From Clostridium sp. (GTDB lineage: Bacteria; Bacillota; Clostridia; Clostridiales; Clostridiaceae), in contig JARLHR010000214.1 in NCBI GenBank assembly GCA_031292145.1, positions 1 through 46,368 on the forward strand: 46,368 bases of DNA, read 5' to 3'. This document shows, piece after piece, positions 35,995-43,978 of the stretch. The notes below the pieces were generated by a model. The model was not told the DNA's origin. It saw nothing but the letters and a program-made list of their open reading frames with translations, and ran no database searches. Every line of letters begins with the position of its first letter. Positions within the stretch are counted from its first letter, which is position 1. The translations under genes and the position numbers were made by a program.

Positions 35995-36165
35995 TGACTC
36001 TCACTCTTTTCGTACTCATTCATTAATTATTTTTTTAATATTTTATGTATAGTACATCTTTCACTAAAAACTATTATTGATTTGATAAAACTTTCATCAA
36101 CCTCTAATACCTTCATTAAATATTTTATATATTAATGTTCCACATTTCTAAAATGGCACTTCATC

Positions 36166-36223
36166 ATAATAAAAATTTACGCTACCATCACTACTTAATA
36201 GCTGTTGATATCAGCATTGGTAC
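36166..36223. repeat. Direct repeat, copy 1 (3' end of TPR gene)
   Basis: ATAAAAATTT.CGCTACC.TCA, then TTAATAGCT and ATCAGCAT.GGT, is shared with 39907-39972. Here it contains the last codons and the stop of the TPR gene. Confidence 0.7.
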
Positions 36224-36986
36224 CGTCTAAATACTCTACTGCCTTCGTTGAAAAATAATTTTCATACTTACTCTTACTTGCCTTACTAAAATATTCTTTT
36301 GCCAATTGTGGTTCATTTAATTTTAGATAGGTCATTCCAAGAAAATAATTATTTTCTATATCATAAATAAATTTGTCATAAACCAAAGTCGATTTTTTCA
36401 AACCCAAAATCACTTTTCTCCTTTTTTCTTTATTAACATAGATTTCTATATATCTTAAAGCTTCTTTTTGATTTCCTTTCACTGCTTCCAAATAAGCTCT
36501 AATAGGATAAGCTTCTTCTGGATTGAAAAGTTCCACTGCCTTTTCATAATATTCTATAGCTGCATGTACATTTTCTTCTAAAAGTATTAAACTGCTTGCC
36601 CTTAAAAAAAAGTATCCCCACTTTATATTTTCATCACAGCTCTTTAAATCCATTTTATCTAAATAGCTTTCCATTTCATAAAAATCACCTTTTCTATAAT
36701 TACAAACTGAAATATTATATAGCATTGCATTTACTATTTTTTTATTCCTCCAATGCTTTTTCATAGTTTTCTTAAAACTTTCAATAGCTTTACTATATTC
36801 ACCTTTATATAATAAATTCAAATTATTCATACCTCTTGTAATCACAAATAACAGAGCACTAAAAACTATACCCAAATAAATTATTACTAAGTCCTTTAGT
36901 TCTAAATGAATCCTACTAAATCCAAGCATTGCACCTAAAATCGCACTGCATAATACCACAAGAATAAGCCTAAAATATTTATTCAT
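36195..36986 (-). CDS. Membrane-anchored TPR protein
   Basis: This 263-residue protein has two N-terminal hydrophobic helices (LILVVLCSAILGAMLGF and LVIIYLGIVFSALLFVI), then about 200 residues of tetratricopeptide-like helical repeats (YKGEYSKAIESFKKTMKK, AAIEYYEKAVELFNPEEAYP, YLKLNEPQLAKEYFSKASK). TPRs bind partner proteins; no partner is indicated. An AAGGAG site lies 12 bases before the ATG. The 3' end of the gene is part of a 58-66 bp repeat also found at 39907-39972. Confidence 0.8.
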   Translation of the reverse strand: MNKYFRLILVVLCSAILGAMLGFSRIHLELKDLVIIYLGIVFSALLFVITRGMNNLNLLYKGEYSKAIESFKKTMKKHWRNKKIVNAMLYNISVCNYRKGDFYEMESYLDKMDLKSCDENIKWGYFFLRASSLILLEENVHAAIEYYEKAVELFNPEEAYPIRAYLEAVKGNQKEALRYIEIYVNKEKRRKVILGLKKSTLVYDKFIYDIENNYFLGMTYLKLNEPQLAKEYFSKASKSKYENYFSTKAVEYLDGTNADINSY

Positions 36987-37107
36987 TTTTGTCTATTCTC
37001 CTTCTCTTTTCTTAATCCCTACAATTATTAATTCCACATTTATATATAACATAATTTTATTTAAAATAATTAGAACTGAGATTTTCTAAATATAAGGAAA
37101 CCCCAGC

Positions 37108-37272
37108 TTACAAAAATGTCTTTCCGAACCTTCTTGGTCTTGTAAACAGATTTACAGCAGCCTTGCTATCTAACAAATCTTTTATAAGCAATGTCTTATC
37201 TACATAATTGTAATTTCTCGTTATCAGCATTTCAAAATTATCTATACCTATTGGTAATGGTTTGAATTTCAC
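37108..37272 (-). pseudogene. AAA-ATPase-like gene, N-terminal fragment
   Basis: From GTG 37272 the minus strand reads KFKPLPIGIDNFEMLITRNY then YVDKTLLIKDLL and FTRPRRFGKTFL, ending at a stop. That is the conserved N-terminus of AAA-ATPase-like proteins (PF09820 with DUF1703/PDDEXK_9), which are normally more than 500 residues. The protein breaks off right inside the P-loop-like RRFGKT motif. The bases next to the break (37081-37097) resemble the terminator core at 7031-7046. Confidence 0.85.
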
Positions 37273-37287
37273 ATTATCACTTCCATT

Positions 37288-38505
37288 TTAATCCCAATCC
37301 GGATACTGTTGTGGTGCTTTCCCTTTGCTATCAATAATTTGTGGCACAAAATCTATTTCTTCATTTTCTACAAAATCAATTACCTGTATTTTAAATTCCC
37401 ACATATCTCCAAAGTCAAATAAATATATGAACTGCTGACCTTTATAAAGCTCAACATCCTCTATTGCTAAATCTTCATACTCCTCACTTTGACCTAATGG
37501 ATTTGCGCAGTAAAACTCTTTTCCTTTCCTATAGCTTGTGCCAGTATAAAAAGCATACATATGATCATTATCAAAATCAAAAGCTTTTTGAATTATTAAA
37601 TGCAATCTATGTAAGCTAGTTTTATGAGATAATTTAACCACTCTCCAGAGGTTTTTATCCAATAAAACTTTCAGAATATAAGTTCCTTTTCTATTACTTG
37701 GATCATCAGAGTTTATGTTCTTCTCTATTAATCCAGATTCAAAAACCTTTGTCATAAATTCAAAAAAAGTTTTCTCATCCTCAAAATCCTCAAACTCTTC
37801 AATATCCCATCTTTCTATAATCATATCTATAAAAAAATCTTCAACATTAAAATAATCTAGAACTTCATTTGTAAAAAGTTTACATACTTCTATACCACAA
37901 GCTGTTGGCATAATACTTTTTATAGAATCCTCATACTTATTTTTAACATTATCTATAAGTTCTAATTCACATATTCCTAGTATTCTTAATATCTGGGTAA
38001 CTTTTGAATAATATGAAAATAAATTTCTTCCATGCTTAAGATTACTTTTCAATATTTTATTTGTGATATTAGTTCTACTAATTACATATATAAGTTCAAA
38101 AAATTCTAGAATATCATTTCTTAGTACATCTTCAAATTCATATTCATTCCAAAAACTTTCAATTAAGAATACATATTTTTCATAAATATTTAAGTCTAAA
38201 AATTCTTCTAAACGTGCTGTTTTGATTAATTTAAACTTATTTTTACTATTTGTCTGTATCAAAAACAACTTACTTTTAACTGCTAATGTAAAAAATAAAT
38301 CTATAGCTATATATTGCTCTTGCATATAACTCGCTTTAATTGCCTCTCTTTGAAAATTTAACTGTAAATTTAATTCAAAACAATCATTTTTACCTAATAC
38401 TTGACTTCTATTGGATAAATTTGGATTTTTTTCTAAAATAAAACTTATGAGAGTATCAAAGTCTTTTATAAATGGTAATATATCTGTTTCATATCTAGAT
38501 TTCAT
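37288..38505 (-). CDS. pRiA4b ORF-3-like family protein
   Basis: This 405-residue protein has a C-terminal pRiA4b ORF-3-like domain (PF07929 type) at about residues 275-400: LWRVVKLSHKTSLHRLHLII, AFDFDNDHMYAFYTG, YLFDFGDMWEFKIQVIDF and the ending QQYPDWD. The family was named from a plasmid ORF and includes passenger proteins of insertion sequences; its function is unknown. The N-terminal 270 residues are helical and unrecognised. ATG 38505 follows AAAGGG by ten bases; an ATG at 38553 is also in frame but lacks an RBS and overlaps a fic remnant. Confidence 0.8.
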   Translation of the reverse strand: MKSRYETDILPFIKDFDTLISFILEKNPNLSNRSQVLGKNDCFELNLQLNFQREAIKASYMQEQYIAIDLFFTLAVKSKLFLIQTNSKNKFKLIKTARLEEFLDLNIYEKYVFLIESFWNEYEFEDVLRNDILEFFELIYVISRTNITNKILKSNLKHGRNLFSYYSKVTQILRILGICELELIDNVKNKYEDSIKSIMPTACGIEVCKLFTNEVLDYFNVEDFFIDMIIERWDIEEFEDFEDEKTFFEFMTKVFESGLIEKNINSDDPSNRKGTYILKVLLDKNLWRVVKLSHKTSLHRLHLIIQKAFDFDNDHMYAFYTGTSYRKGKEFYCANPLGQSEEYEDLAIEDVELYKGQQFIYLFDFGDMWEFKIQVIDFVENEEIDFVPQIIDSKGKAPQQYPDWD

Positions 38506-38549
38506 TACAAACATTCCCTTTCTTTCATATTTACTGTATATCTTGACAA

Positions 38550-38684
38550 TCATTCGCCATTACATTTTTTAACTGTTAAAACAATATTAGATTCTATACA
38601 TTGTTTAAGCGTTATAAATCTGCCAACTCTTCCATTACCATCTTGATAAGGCTGTATAAGTTCAAACTTACTATGAAATAAGAA
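38550..38684 (-). pseudogene. Fic-domain gene, C-terminal fragment
   Basis: The minus strand reads HSKFELIQPYQDGNGRVGRF then ITLKQCIESNIVLTVKK before a stop at 38550. This is the Fic active-site motif, HPFxDGNGR in intact AMP-transferases; here its first residue is Q instead of the catalytic H. The upstream region, which would carry the rest of the Fic fold, is missing. It is a dead remnant. Confidence 0.82.
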
Positions 38685-38824
38685 TATCTATTATAAATTC
38701 TTTCTTTATTTTCATGTGCCTTATAGAATTAACTCTTAATTAATGCTATTATTTTATTAAAAGATTATGAAATATTTTAAATAAATAACTATTAGGCAAT
38801 ACTATAACCGAGGGAGGTTTTTTC

Positions 38825-39397
38825 ATGTTAATAGATAAACTCAAAACTTACACTTATAAAGATTATCTCACCTTTGATGAAAATGAAAGAATTGAAATAA
38901 TAGAAGGAGAAATTATTAATATGAGCCCAACTCCAAGTAGAATACACCAAGAAATTATAACTGAAATTCTTTTTAAAATAAGGCAATATATTGAATCTAA
39001 TAATGGTCCTTGTAAAGTTTATCCTGCACCCTTTGATGTAATACTTAAAAATAATGATGAAGACGTAATTAATAGTAGAAATATAGTTCAACCAGATATA
39101 TCAGTTATATGTGATAAAAACAAATTAACTGATAAAGGCTGCACCGGTTCTCCTGATATGATTGTAGAGGTTATATCTCCTTATAATCCTAGTAATGATT
39201 ATGTAAGAAAATTAAACCTTTATGAAAAATTTAAAGTTAAGGAATATTGGATCATAAACCCAATGAGAAAAAATGTATTAGTTTATGTATTAACTGAAAA
39301 TGGATATGATGCTCCTATAACTTACACATTTTCTGATAAAGTTAAAGTGAATATCTATGATAATCTTGAAATAGATTTTAATTCTATTTATCTATAA
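38825..39397 (+). CDS. Uma2 family endonuclease-like protein (DUF820)
   Basis: This 190-residue protein matches the Uma2/DUF820 PD-(D/E)XK family: IEIIEGEIINMSPTPSRIHQ near residues 25-44, VQPDISVICDKNKL near 87-100 and PDMIVEVISPYNPSNDYVRK near 107-126, where D and ExS-type residues replace the classical ExK. The end ILVYVLTENGY and KVNIYDNLEIDF is typical. A GGGAGG site lies seven bases before ATG 38825. It is on the plus strand alone. The family is large, multicopy and mobile in many bacteria, and its cellular role is not settled. Confidence 0.9.
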   Translation: MLIDKLKTYTYKDYLTFDENERIEIIEGEIINMSPTPSRIHQEIITEILFKIRQYIESNNGPCKVYPAPFDVILKNNDEDVINSRNIVQPDISVICDKNKLTDKGCTGSPDMIVEVISPYNPSNDYVRKLNLYEKFKVKEYWIINPMRKNVLVYVLTENGYDAPITYTFSDKVKVNIYDNLEIDFNSIYL

Positions 39398-39426
39398 TCA
39401 TTATTTTTTTTTAATTCTAAACCAAC

Positions 39427-39452
39427 CAGGACTACCTAAAGTAGTAGTCCTG
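39427..39452 (+). terminator. Hairpin after Uma2 gene
   Basis: A perfect 9-bp stem CAGGACTAC / GTAGTCCTG (39427-39435 and 39444-39452) lies 30 bp after the Uma2 stop; the T run (TTTTTTT) is before it rather than after it. It might serve the plus strand or the tag remnant on the minus strand. Confidence 0.55.
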
Positions 39453-39470
39453 AATTTATAGCTTTTTATT

Positions 39471-39599
39471 TCAAATTAATTTTTTATAGCAAAAGCATCC
39501 AGTTATATGGTCATTAACCATCCCTACTGCTTGCATAAAAGAATAGCAAATTGTACTTTCCACAAATTTAAAACCATCTTTTTTTAATTGTTTACTCAT
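39471..39599 (-). pseudogene. tag: DNA-3-methyladenine glycosylase I (tag) 3' fragment
   Basis: The minus strand reads SKQLKKDGFKFVESTICYSF then MQAVGMVNDHITGCFCY, the C-terminal part of Tag, where the late H and C residues bind zinc. Intact Tag has about 185-190 residues; only the last 42 codons remain. Immediately upstream the DNA is the start of a COG4997 gene (39596-39628), so the two are joined at about 39600-39608. Confidence 0.88.
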
Positions 39600-39628
39600 T
39601 TTATTGTGAATTTATTATGTATTTTCAT
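39596..39628 (-). pseudogene. COG4997 gene, 5' fragment
   Basis: ATG 39628 is followed by KIHNKFTIK and a stop, matching MKVHNKLVRDK / MKVYNKLVRDK of the two intact copies; the upstream DNA (AAGTGAGAAGTA) also matches their leader. The match breaks off after about seven residues. Confidence 0.7.
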
Positions 39629-39677
39629 TACTTCTCACTTTTTTCATGATTATCTATTTTAATATCGGCTTCTTCTC

Positions 39678-39818
39678 TTAAACCCATAAATTTTCTTCAA
39701 AGGTTACTGTGTATTCTTTGCAGCAATTTCTACATTTTAAATATTCTTCAGCTTGTTCTTCTGTCCATATTTCAACCCTATTATTTTTATTCTTTTTAGA
39801 TTTTTTCTTTTTTCCCAT
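39678..39818 (-). CDS. Small Lys/Asn-rich ORF with CxxCC
   Basis: This 46-residue frame starts MGKKKKSKKNKNNRVEIWT and contains YLKCRNCCKEYTVTFEE. The strongly basic start suggests nucleic acid binding and the cysteines possible metal binding. A potential AAGGAG is about 16 bases upstream, which is farther than usual. It is not recognised and may be a short intact gene or a fragment. Confidence 0.45.
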   Translation of the reverse strand: MGKKKKSKKNKNNRVEIWTEEQAEEYLKCRNCCKEYTVTFEENLWV

Positions 39819-39906
39819 GCTTTGTTATTATTAACTCCTTAGCTTTTATGACCTTATAAATTCTGTTTTACACATAACCCTATAAATACTTTAATTATAT
39901 TTTAGT

Positions 39907-39972
39907 ATAAAATAAAAATTTGCGCTACCGTCAATAAATCTAATTAATAGCTATCGGTATCAGCATCGGTGC
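39907..39972. repeat. Direct repeat, copy 2 (3' end of COG4997 copy 2)
   Basis: This is the second copy of the sequence at 36166-36223. Here it provides the last 11 codons and the stop of the COG4997 copy 2 gene, read in a different frame from the TPR gene. Confidence 0.7.
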
Positions 39973-40269
39973 TCTTATATGTTCTTTTAAGCACACTCCC
40001 TTCCTTAACTCTCTCTTCTTATCTCTAACTTTCAAAAGCTCTTCCTCACCATACCCCAGGCTATCAGCAAGCCCAAACAATACTTCCATAACATCAGCTA
40101 ATTCCTCTAAATTTTTATCTTCTAAAAATTCATTAACTTCTTCTTGTAATTTGTCTTCTAAAAGCTTGTACTTTTCTTCTTTTACTACGACTTCAATTCC
40201 GCATTCTCTTCCATCTGCTTTTATTATTTCAGGGATTTTATCTCTTACTAATTTATTATATACTTTCAT
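39940..40269 (-). CDS. COG4997 nucleoside triphosphate pyrophosphohydrolase, copy 2
   Basis: This 109-residue paralogue of the 35686-35994 gene differs mainly at residues 24-31 and after about residue 87. The motifs LQEEVNEFLED and LEELADVMEVLFGLADSLGY are intact, so catalysis is probably retained. Its tail (RAPMLIPIAIN) is not family sequence: it is encoded by a repeat unit that also forms the 3' end of the TPR gene at 36195-36986. This shows a recombination event that replaced the original C-terminus. Confidence 0.86.
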   Translation of the reverse strand: MKVYNKLVRDKIPEIIKADGRECGIEVVVKEEKYKLLEDKLQEEVNEFLEDKNLEELADVMEVLFGLADSLGYGEEELLKVRDKKRELRKGVCLKEHIRAPMLIPIAIN

Positions 40270-40414
40270 TGACTCTCACTCTTTTCTTAATTATTGGGAT
40301 TAAGCTTAATCACTATAAAATAAGTCACTAATCATTTTAGTTAAAATAATCCATTTATATATAAAAGTATCTTGTCCAAATTTAATACGTTGACTAAAAA
40401 AATACCATAACAAA

Positions 40415-40446
40415 ATACCGTAAATTCATTTTCAAATTTACGGCAT
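40415..40446 (-). terminator. Terminator after AAA-like gene
   Basis: A perfect 9-bp stem CCGTAAATT / AATTTACGG (40418-40426 and 40435-40443) is followed on the minus strand by TATTTTGTTATGG. It lies about 80 bp after the remnant C-terminus ending at 40525. Confidence 0.65.
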
Positions 40447-40524
40447 TACTATCATAACATACTTTTCCAATTATTTAAATTACCAGCAAAATCTCTTCCT
40501 TAATAAAACATATCATTTCCAAGC

Positions 40525-41827
40525 TTAAACAACAACCTCAAATATCTTTTTATCATTGAAATTAATCCACTCTTTAGTGTATTTCTTATATTAATCTGCC
40601 ATTGGTTTCATAAAAACGCTCATCTTCTTCTCTATACTCTGCATACATAAACTCTTGAAATTTTAAAAGAAGCTTTTCCATATCTAACTTGCCATTTTCT
40701 AAAACTTCGCTCTTATCAACTTGTGTAAATTTAGATGCCATTTTGCGCACATCTCTTTGAGCTATAAGATAGTCATAAATTAAAGTTTCAAATATTTTAT
40801 TATGCATAACAAATCTGCCTTCATGTTCAGAAAGTATTCCATACATTATTCCTTTTTCATAAGCAAAAGAATTATAAGAAATTTGTTTTCCTTCAACTAA
40901 AATTTCAGAAACAACAGCTTTTATTTCTTCAAAGTTTTCTATATTTTTTATTACATCATCAAAAAGCGTATTTGGTTCATTTAATGTCATTTTTATAGCT
41001 TTAGTAAGACCTTGAAGTGTCCAATCTTTATCTATATATTCATCTATATTCTTGCAAAGTCTGCTCACTAAATAAGGATAGCCACTAGTAAAACTTCTAA
41101 TTTCCTTTGCTAAAAGCTCTATATCCATATTGATGCCTGTTTCATTTACATATTCCTCGAGCATAGTTTTAATTTCTTCTGCTGAGAAAGACATATCTAA
41201 TTTAAAATCCGCTGCTATATTCCAAGGTGAATTAAATACCCTATCTTTTTCATCTCTTATTTTAAGTTTTATATTTTTAATATCATTTACTCCACCTAAT
41301 ATAACACTTTTAAAAGTAAGATCTTTTCCTGCATTCATTAATAAATATTTATTGCGAAGCACTCCTAAAAACTGCATAAAAATTCTATTGCCACTACTTT
41401 TATCTATTTCATCTATAATTAAAATCATATCTCTATCATATTCTTCTATAATATCAGTGATATTCTCTGATAATTCATTAAAATCTTTAGTCTTATCTTC
41501 ATAAAATTTTAATTTATTATACAACTCTTTATTAGAAAATCTTACACACCTTGCAAATATCCTAAAAACAGCTTCACAAAATTTTTCTTCTGTTTCAAAA
41601 AGATCATCGCCAATACCTTCAAAACTTGCATCAATAACAATATATTTTTTATTTAATTCCTCTACAAGTTCATTAAATGTAGTAGTTTTTCCAAATTGCC
41701 TTGGCCTATTTATTGTAATATAATCGCCTCTATCTACCATTTCAATGATTTTTTTAACTTTTGAACTTATATTAACCATGTAATGTTTTTCTGGTATACA
41801 AAGACCTGTTACATTAAAATATTTCAC
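40525..41827 (-). pseudogene. AAA-like ATPase with deleted nuclease domain
   Basis: The main frame (40586-41827, GTG start behind TTGGAGG) encodes 413 residues of an AAA-like ATPase (PF14516 / AAA-ATPase-like): RPRQFGKTTTFNELVEEL at about 41-58, LIIDEIDKSSGNRIF near 138-152, and a winged-helix region up to ETNGRLI, then a stop. In intact homologues this point is followed by a PD-(D/E)XK domain of about 100 residues and an end like EWIxFxxKxIFxVxV. In the next frame the DNA at 40525-40585 reads KKYTKEWINFNDKKIFEVVV and stops, which is that end. So the nuclease part was deleted with a frameshift. The ATPase half may still be made. Confidence 0.75.
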
Positions 41828-42155
41828 TTATTCGACCTCCAACATATATTACAATTAAAAATTTATGCCCTTTAGGGTGTCCTGTGGACATTGAGCAACT
41901 CATATTTAATGTTATTTAAAGCTCATTAATTTTCTATTACATTGATATTATATCCTATAAACTAATTCCGTGAAACATATTTAAAAAACACCAGCTTTTA
42001 TTTCTTCAAGATTTTCACTCTCCCCCTTGAAACCCGCATGTTTCCTATAAATTCAACTCATTTATTTCCATCCCTGGCACGGACTTTAAATTTACCTTGT
42101 GGCATATTTCCGTACCTAGAATAGATTCATACGATATAAATACAAAGATACTGTC
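41828..42155. other. Intergenic stretch with an unassigned coding remnant
   Basis: No complete gene is present. On the minus strand an in-frame tail of about 36 codons (ending YESILGTEICHKVNLKS then VPGMEINELNL, stop at 42045) has protein-like composition but starts after a stop and is not recognised. The remainder, 41828-42040, shows nothing that I can support beyond low-complexity AT-rich sequence. Confidence 0.35.
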
Positions 42156-42244
42156 GCACTAAAGTTAATAAGGAAAAAGTGATAATTTCAAGAAGATATG
42201 TTGCAAATTTGAAAACCAAATTAGGAATGAGGGACGGCGAATGA
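42149..42244 (+). pseudogene. LytTR regulator, C-terminal fragment
   Basis: The plus strand reads VNKEKVIISRRYVANLKTKL then GMRDGE and a stop whose ATGA overlaps the DUF3021 start at 42241. ISRRYVANLK is the closing motif of LytTR DNA-binding domains. LytTR regulators are commonly encoded directly before DUF3021 genes, which supports the call. The rest of the regulator is missing upstream. Confidence 0.75.
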
Positions 42245-42666
42245 TCATTAAATATTTTAAATCAATATTAAAATTAACCTCAATAGTTTTTACATTAATT
42301 ATATTATTTGGACTTATCACAAAACAAGAATTAAATAATAGAAAATTATATGAATTACTAGCTTTATCTTTTGTATTGTCCTTAATAAAATTCATTATTA
42401 ATAAATATGTTATTTCTAAGGATTCAATATTTAACCCATTATCCTATATAATTATAGTTTGGTTAATGGTTATTTCATCAAATTATCTTTTTAACTGAAA
42501 TATGTCCTTATCATCAATGTTTTCATCATTTATTGAAGTCATATTAATTTATATCTGTGTTAGGCTTATTAATTATCAGCATGAAAAAACAGAAGTTAAA
42601 AAAATGAATGAAATTCTAGATATACAAGCATCCATATTCCTCCTACTATTGGAACAAGTCGTATAA
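42241..42666 (+). pseudogene. DUF3021 membrane protein gene with in-frame stop
   Basis: An 85-residue frame (42241-42498) with GAGGG before the ATG has three hydrophobic helices (LTSIVFTLIILFGLI, LLALSFVLSLIKFII, LSYIIIVWLMVISS). It stops at TGA 42496-42498. The same frame then continues with MSLSSMFSSFIEVILIYICV, RLINYQHEKTEVKKMNEILD, which is the usual fourth helix and charged tail of DUF3021 (about 140 residues). One nonsense change, perhaps TGG to TGA, therefore splits the gene. The last codons after about 42614 overlap a DUF805 fragment on the other strand, so the 3' end is also rearranged. Confidence 0.72.
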
Positions 42667-42750
42667 AAATCCAAAAACCACTTTTTCCAATGTCATGCAT
42701 TCTCCTTACTAAACTGAAATAGCTGGAATTATCATTGCCACTAAATAAAT
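42596..42750 (-). pseudogene. DUF805 membrane protein, C-terminal fragment
   Basis: The minus strand reads SLVRRMHDIGKSGFWIFIRL then VPIVGGIWMLVYLEF, the diagnostic RRxHDxGxSGWW...PxxG motif of DUF805 proteins. The N-terminal helices are missing. It runs opposite to and overlaps the end of the DUF3021 remnant, with the join near 42614. Confidence 0.72.
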
Positions 42751-42799
42751 TATGTTAATATATTCAAATAAATTCAATTAGAGTTTTAATATTTCAACT

Positions 42800-42830
42800 A
42801 AAAAACCTCCGAAAAATCAGAGGTTTTTTA
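42800..42830. terminator. Bidirectional terminator
   Basis: A perfect 10-bp stem AAAAAACCTC / GAGGTTTTTT (42800-42809 and 42820-42829) with a 10-nt loop. It can serve the DUF975 gene on the minus strand and plus-strand transcripts from the DUF3021 side. Confidence 0.85.
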
Positions 42831-42923
42831 CATTTATTTTTTGCTATTGCTTTTATGTTTTTTTTATTATTTAATCTTTTAATATATCATATTAATAATA
42901 TTACTAACAAAAATTTTATTTCA

Positions 42924-43553
42924 TTATGCAATATTAGCTCCGTAGTAATTGTCTTTAACTTTTAAATAAAAAGAAGCCGTTGTTACTTTCATATAAGGGA
43001 TTACCCATAAAAGTCCAATCCCTAATGGAATCGTTCCTAGTATTGCCCATCCTAAAAAGCTTAATAAAAGTACAAAATATTTAAATTTGTATCCTTTCAT
43101 CATTCCTGCGCTTTCCTTTAAGCATTGAATAATAGATTTACTATTATCATCAGCTAAAATATAATAAGCTTGTGAAAACATATAAGAAAATATGATACCT
43201 GGAATTACTAATAAAACTGTTCCTACAAGTATAATTATTCCCAATAATATAAATAATCCTATCACTTTATGTATAACTTGAAATCCTGAAAAAATATCTG
43301 CAAATGCTGGTTGTTTATCATCATAAGCATAGTTTAATCCTAATCTACAAATTCCGATGCTCATTACTGAACTAACTATCATTGATACTAGTGTTATAAT
43401 TATAAATAGTATTGTGTTATCTTTAACAAATCTTAAAATAAAGTTAAATAGGAATTGTATTAAAAATATAACTACAATACTGCCAATAGCCAGTCCCCAT
43501 TTTCCCCTTAACTGATCCTTGGCATGTCCTTTTAATTCTGCCCTATTAATCAT
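42924..43553 (-). CDS. DUF975 family membrane protein
   Basis: This 209-residue protein begins with the DUF975 signature INRAELKGHAKDQLRGKWGL and has about five or six hydrophobic helices (IGSIVVIFLIQFLFNFIL, TILFIIITLVSMIVSSVMSI, GLFILLGIIILVGTVLLVIP). The conserved IPGIIFSYMFSQAYYILADD segment follows. It is an integral membrane protein of unknown function, common and often multicopy in Clostridia. A good AAGGAG site precedes ATG 43553. Confidence 0.9.
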   Translation of the reverse strand: MINRAELKGHAKDQLRGKWGLAIGSIVVIFLIQFLFNFILRFVKDNTILFIIITLVSMIVSSVMSIGICRLGLNYAYDDKQPAFADIFSGFQVIHKVIGLFILLGIIILVGTVLLVIPGIIFSYMFSQAYYILADDNSKSIIQCLKESAGMMKGYKFKYFVLLLSFLGWAILGTIPLGIGLLWVIPYMKVTTASFYLKVKDNYYGANIA

Positions 43554-43740
43554 AAAATTCTCTCCTTAATCTTATAAATTCCAAATTATGCAATAGCAAG
43601 TAGTATACTACCATATTTAAAATTAAAAATCAAGTTTATGGTAATATGATCAAATTTTATCAATCATTTGTCTTCCATCTCTTAATTTCCTCTCATCAAC
43701 AAATTACTATTGTCCAATAAGAATTCGAAAAATTGTATAT

Positions 43741-43800
43741 CAATTCCTTACTATAACCTAAAGTTTCTGCTAGCCCAAATAATACTTCCATAATATCATT
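43741..43800 (-). pseudogene. COG4997 gene, internal fragment
   Basis: The minus strand reads NDIMEVLFGLAETLGYSKEL, matching ADVMEVLFGLADSLGY.EEEL of the intact COG4997 copies. No matching sequence is found on either side, so only the second metal-binding helix survives. The remaining bases at 43554-43740 and 43801-43978 hold no other gene. Confidence 0.75.
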
Positions 43801-43978
43801 ATACAAATCAGCACATTATGGGTGAAATGAATTTGTATCATCATATTTAATATGATATTATAAAGTATAATCATTTGTAATTACATATTACTTTTATAAA
43901 CATACTAAATTTACAACACCTATAAAAACTTGAATCTCTAACCATATAATAAATATAAAAAAAATGGAGGCAGTTGCT

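Noticed and set aside
38828-39091. 87-codon minus-strand frame opposite Uma2
   Set aside because: It is antisense to a gene with a strong RBS and clear family motifs.
42165-42395. 76-codon minus-strand frame opposite DUF3021
   Set aside because: The plus strand has an RBS, membrane-helix pattern and LytTR context; the minus frame has none of these.
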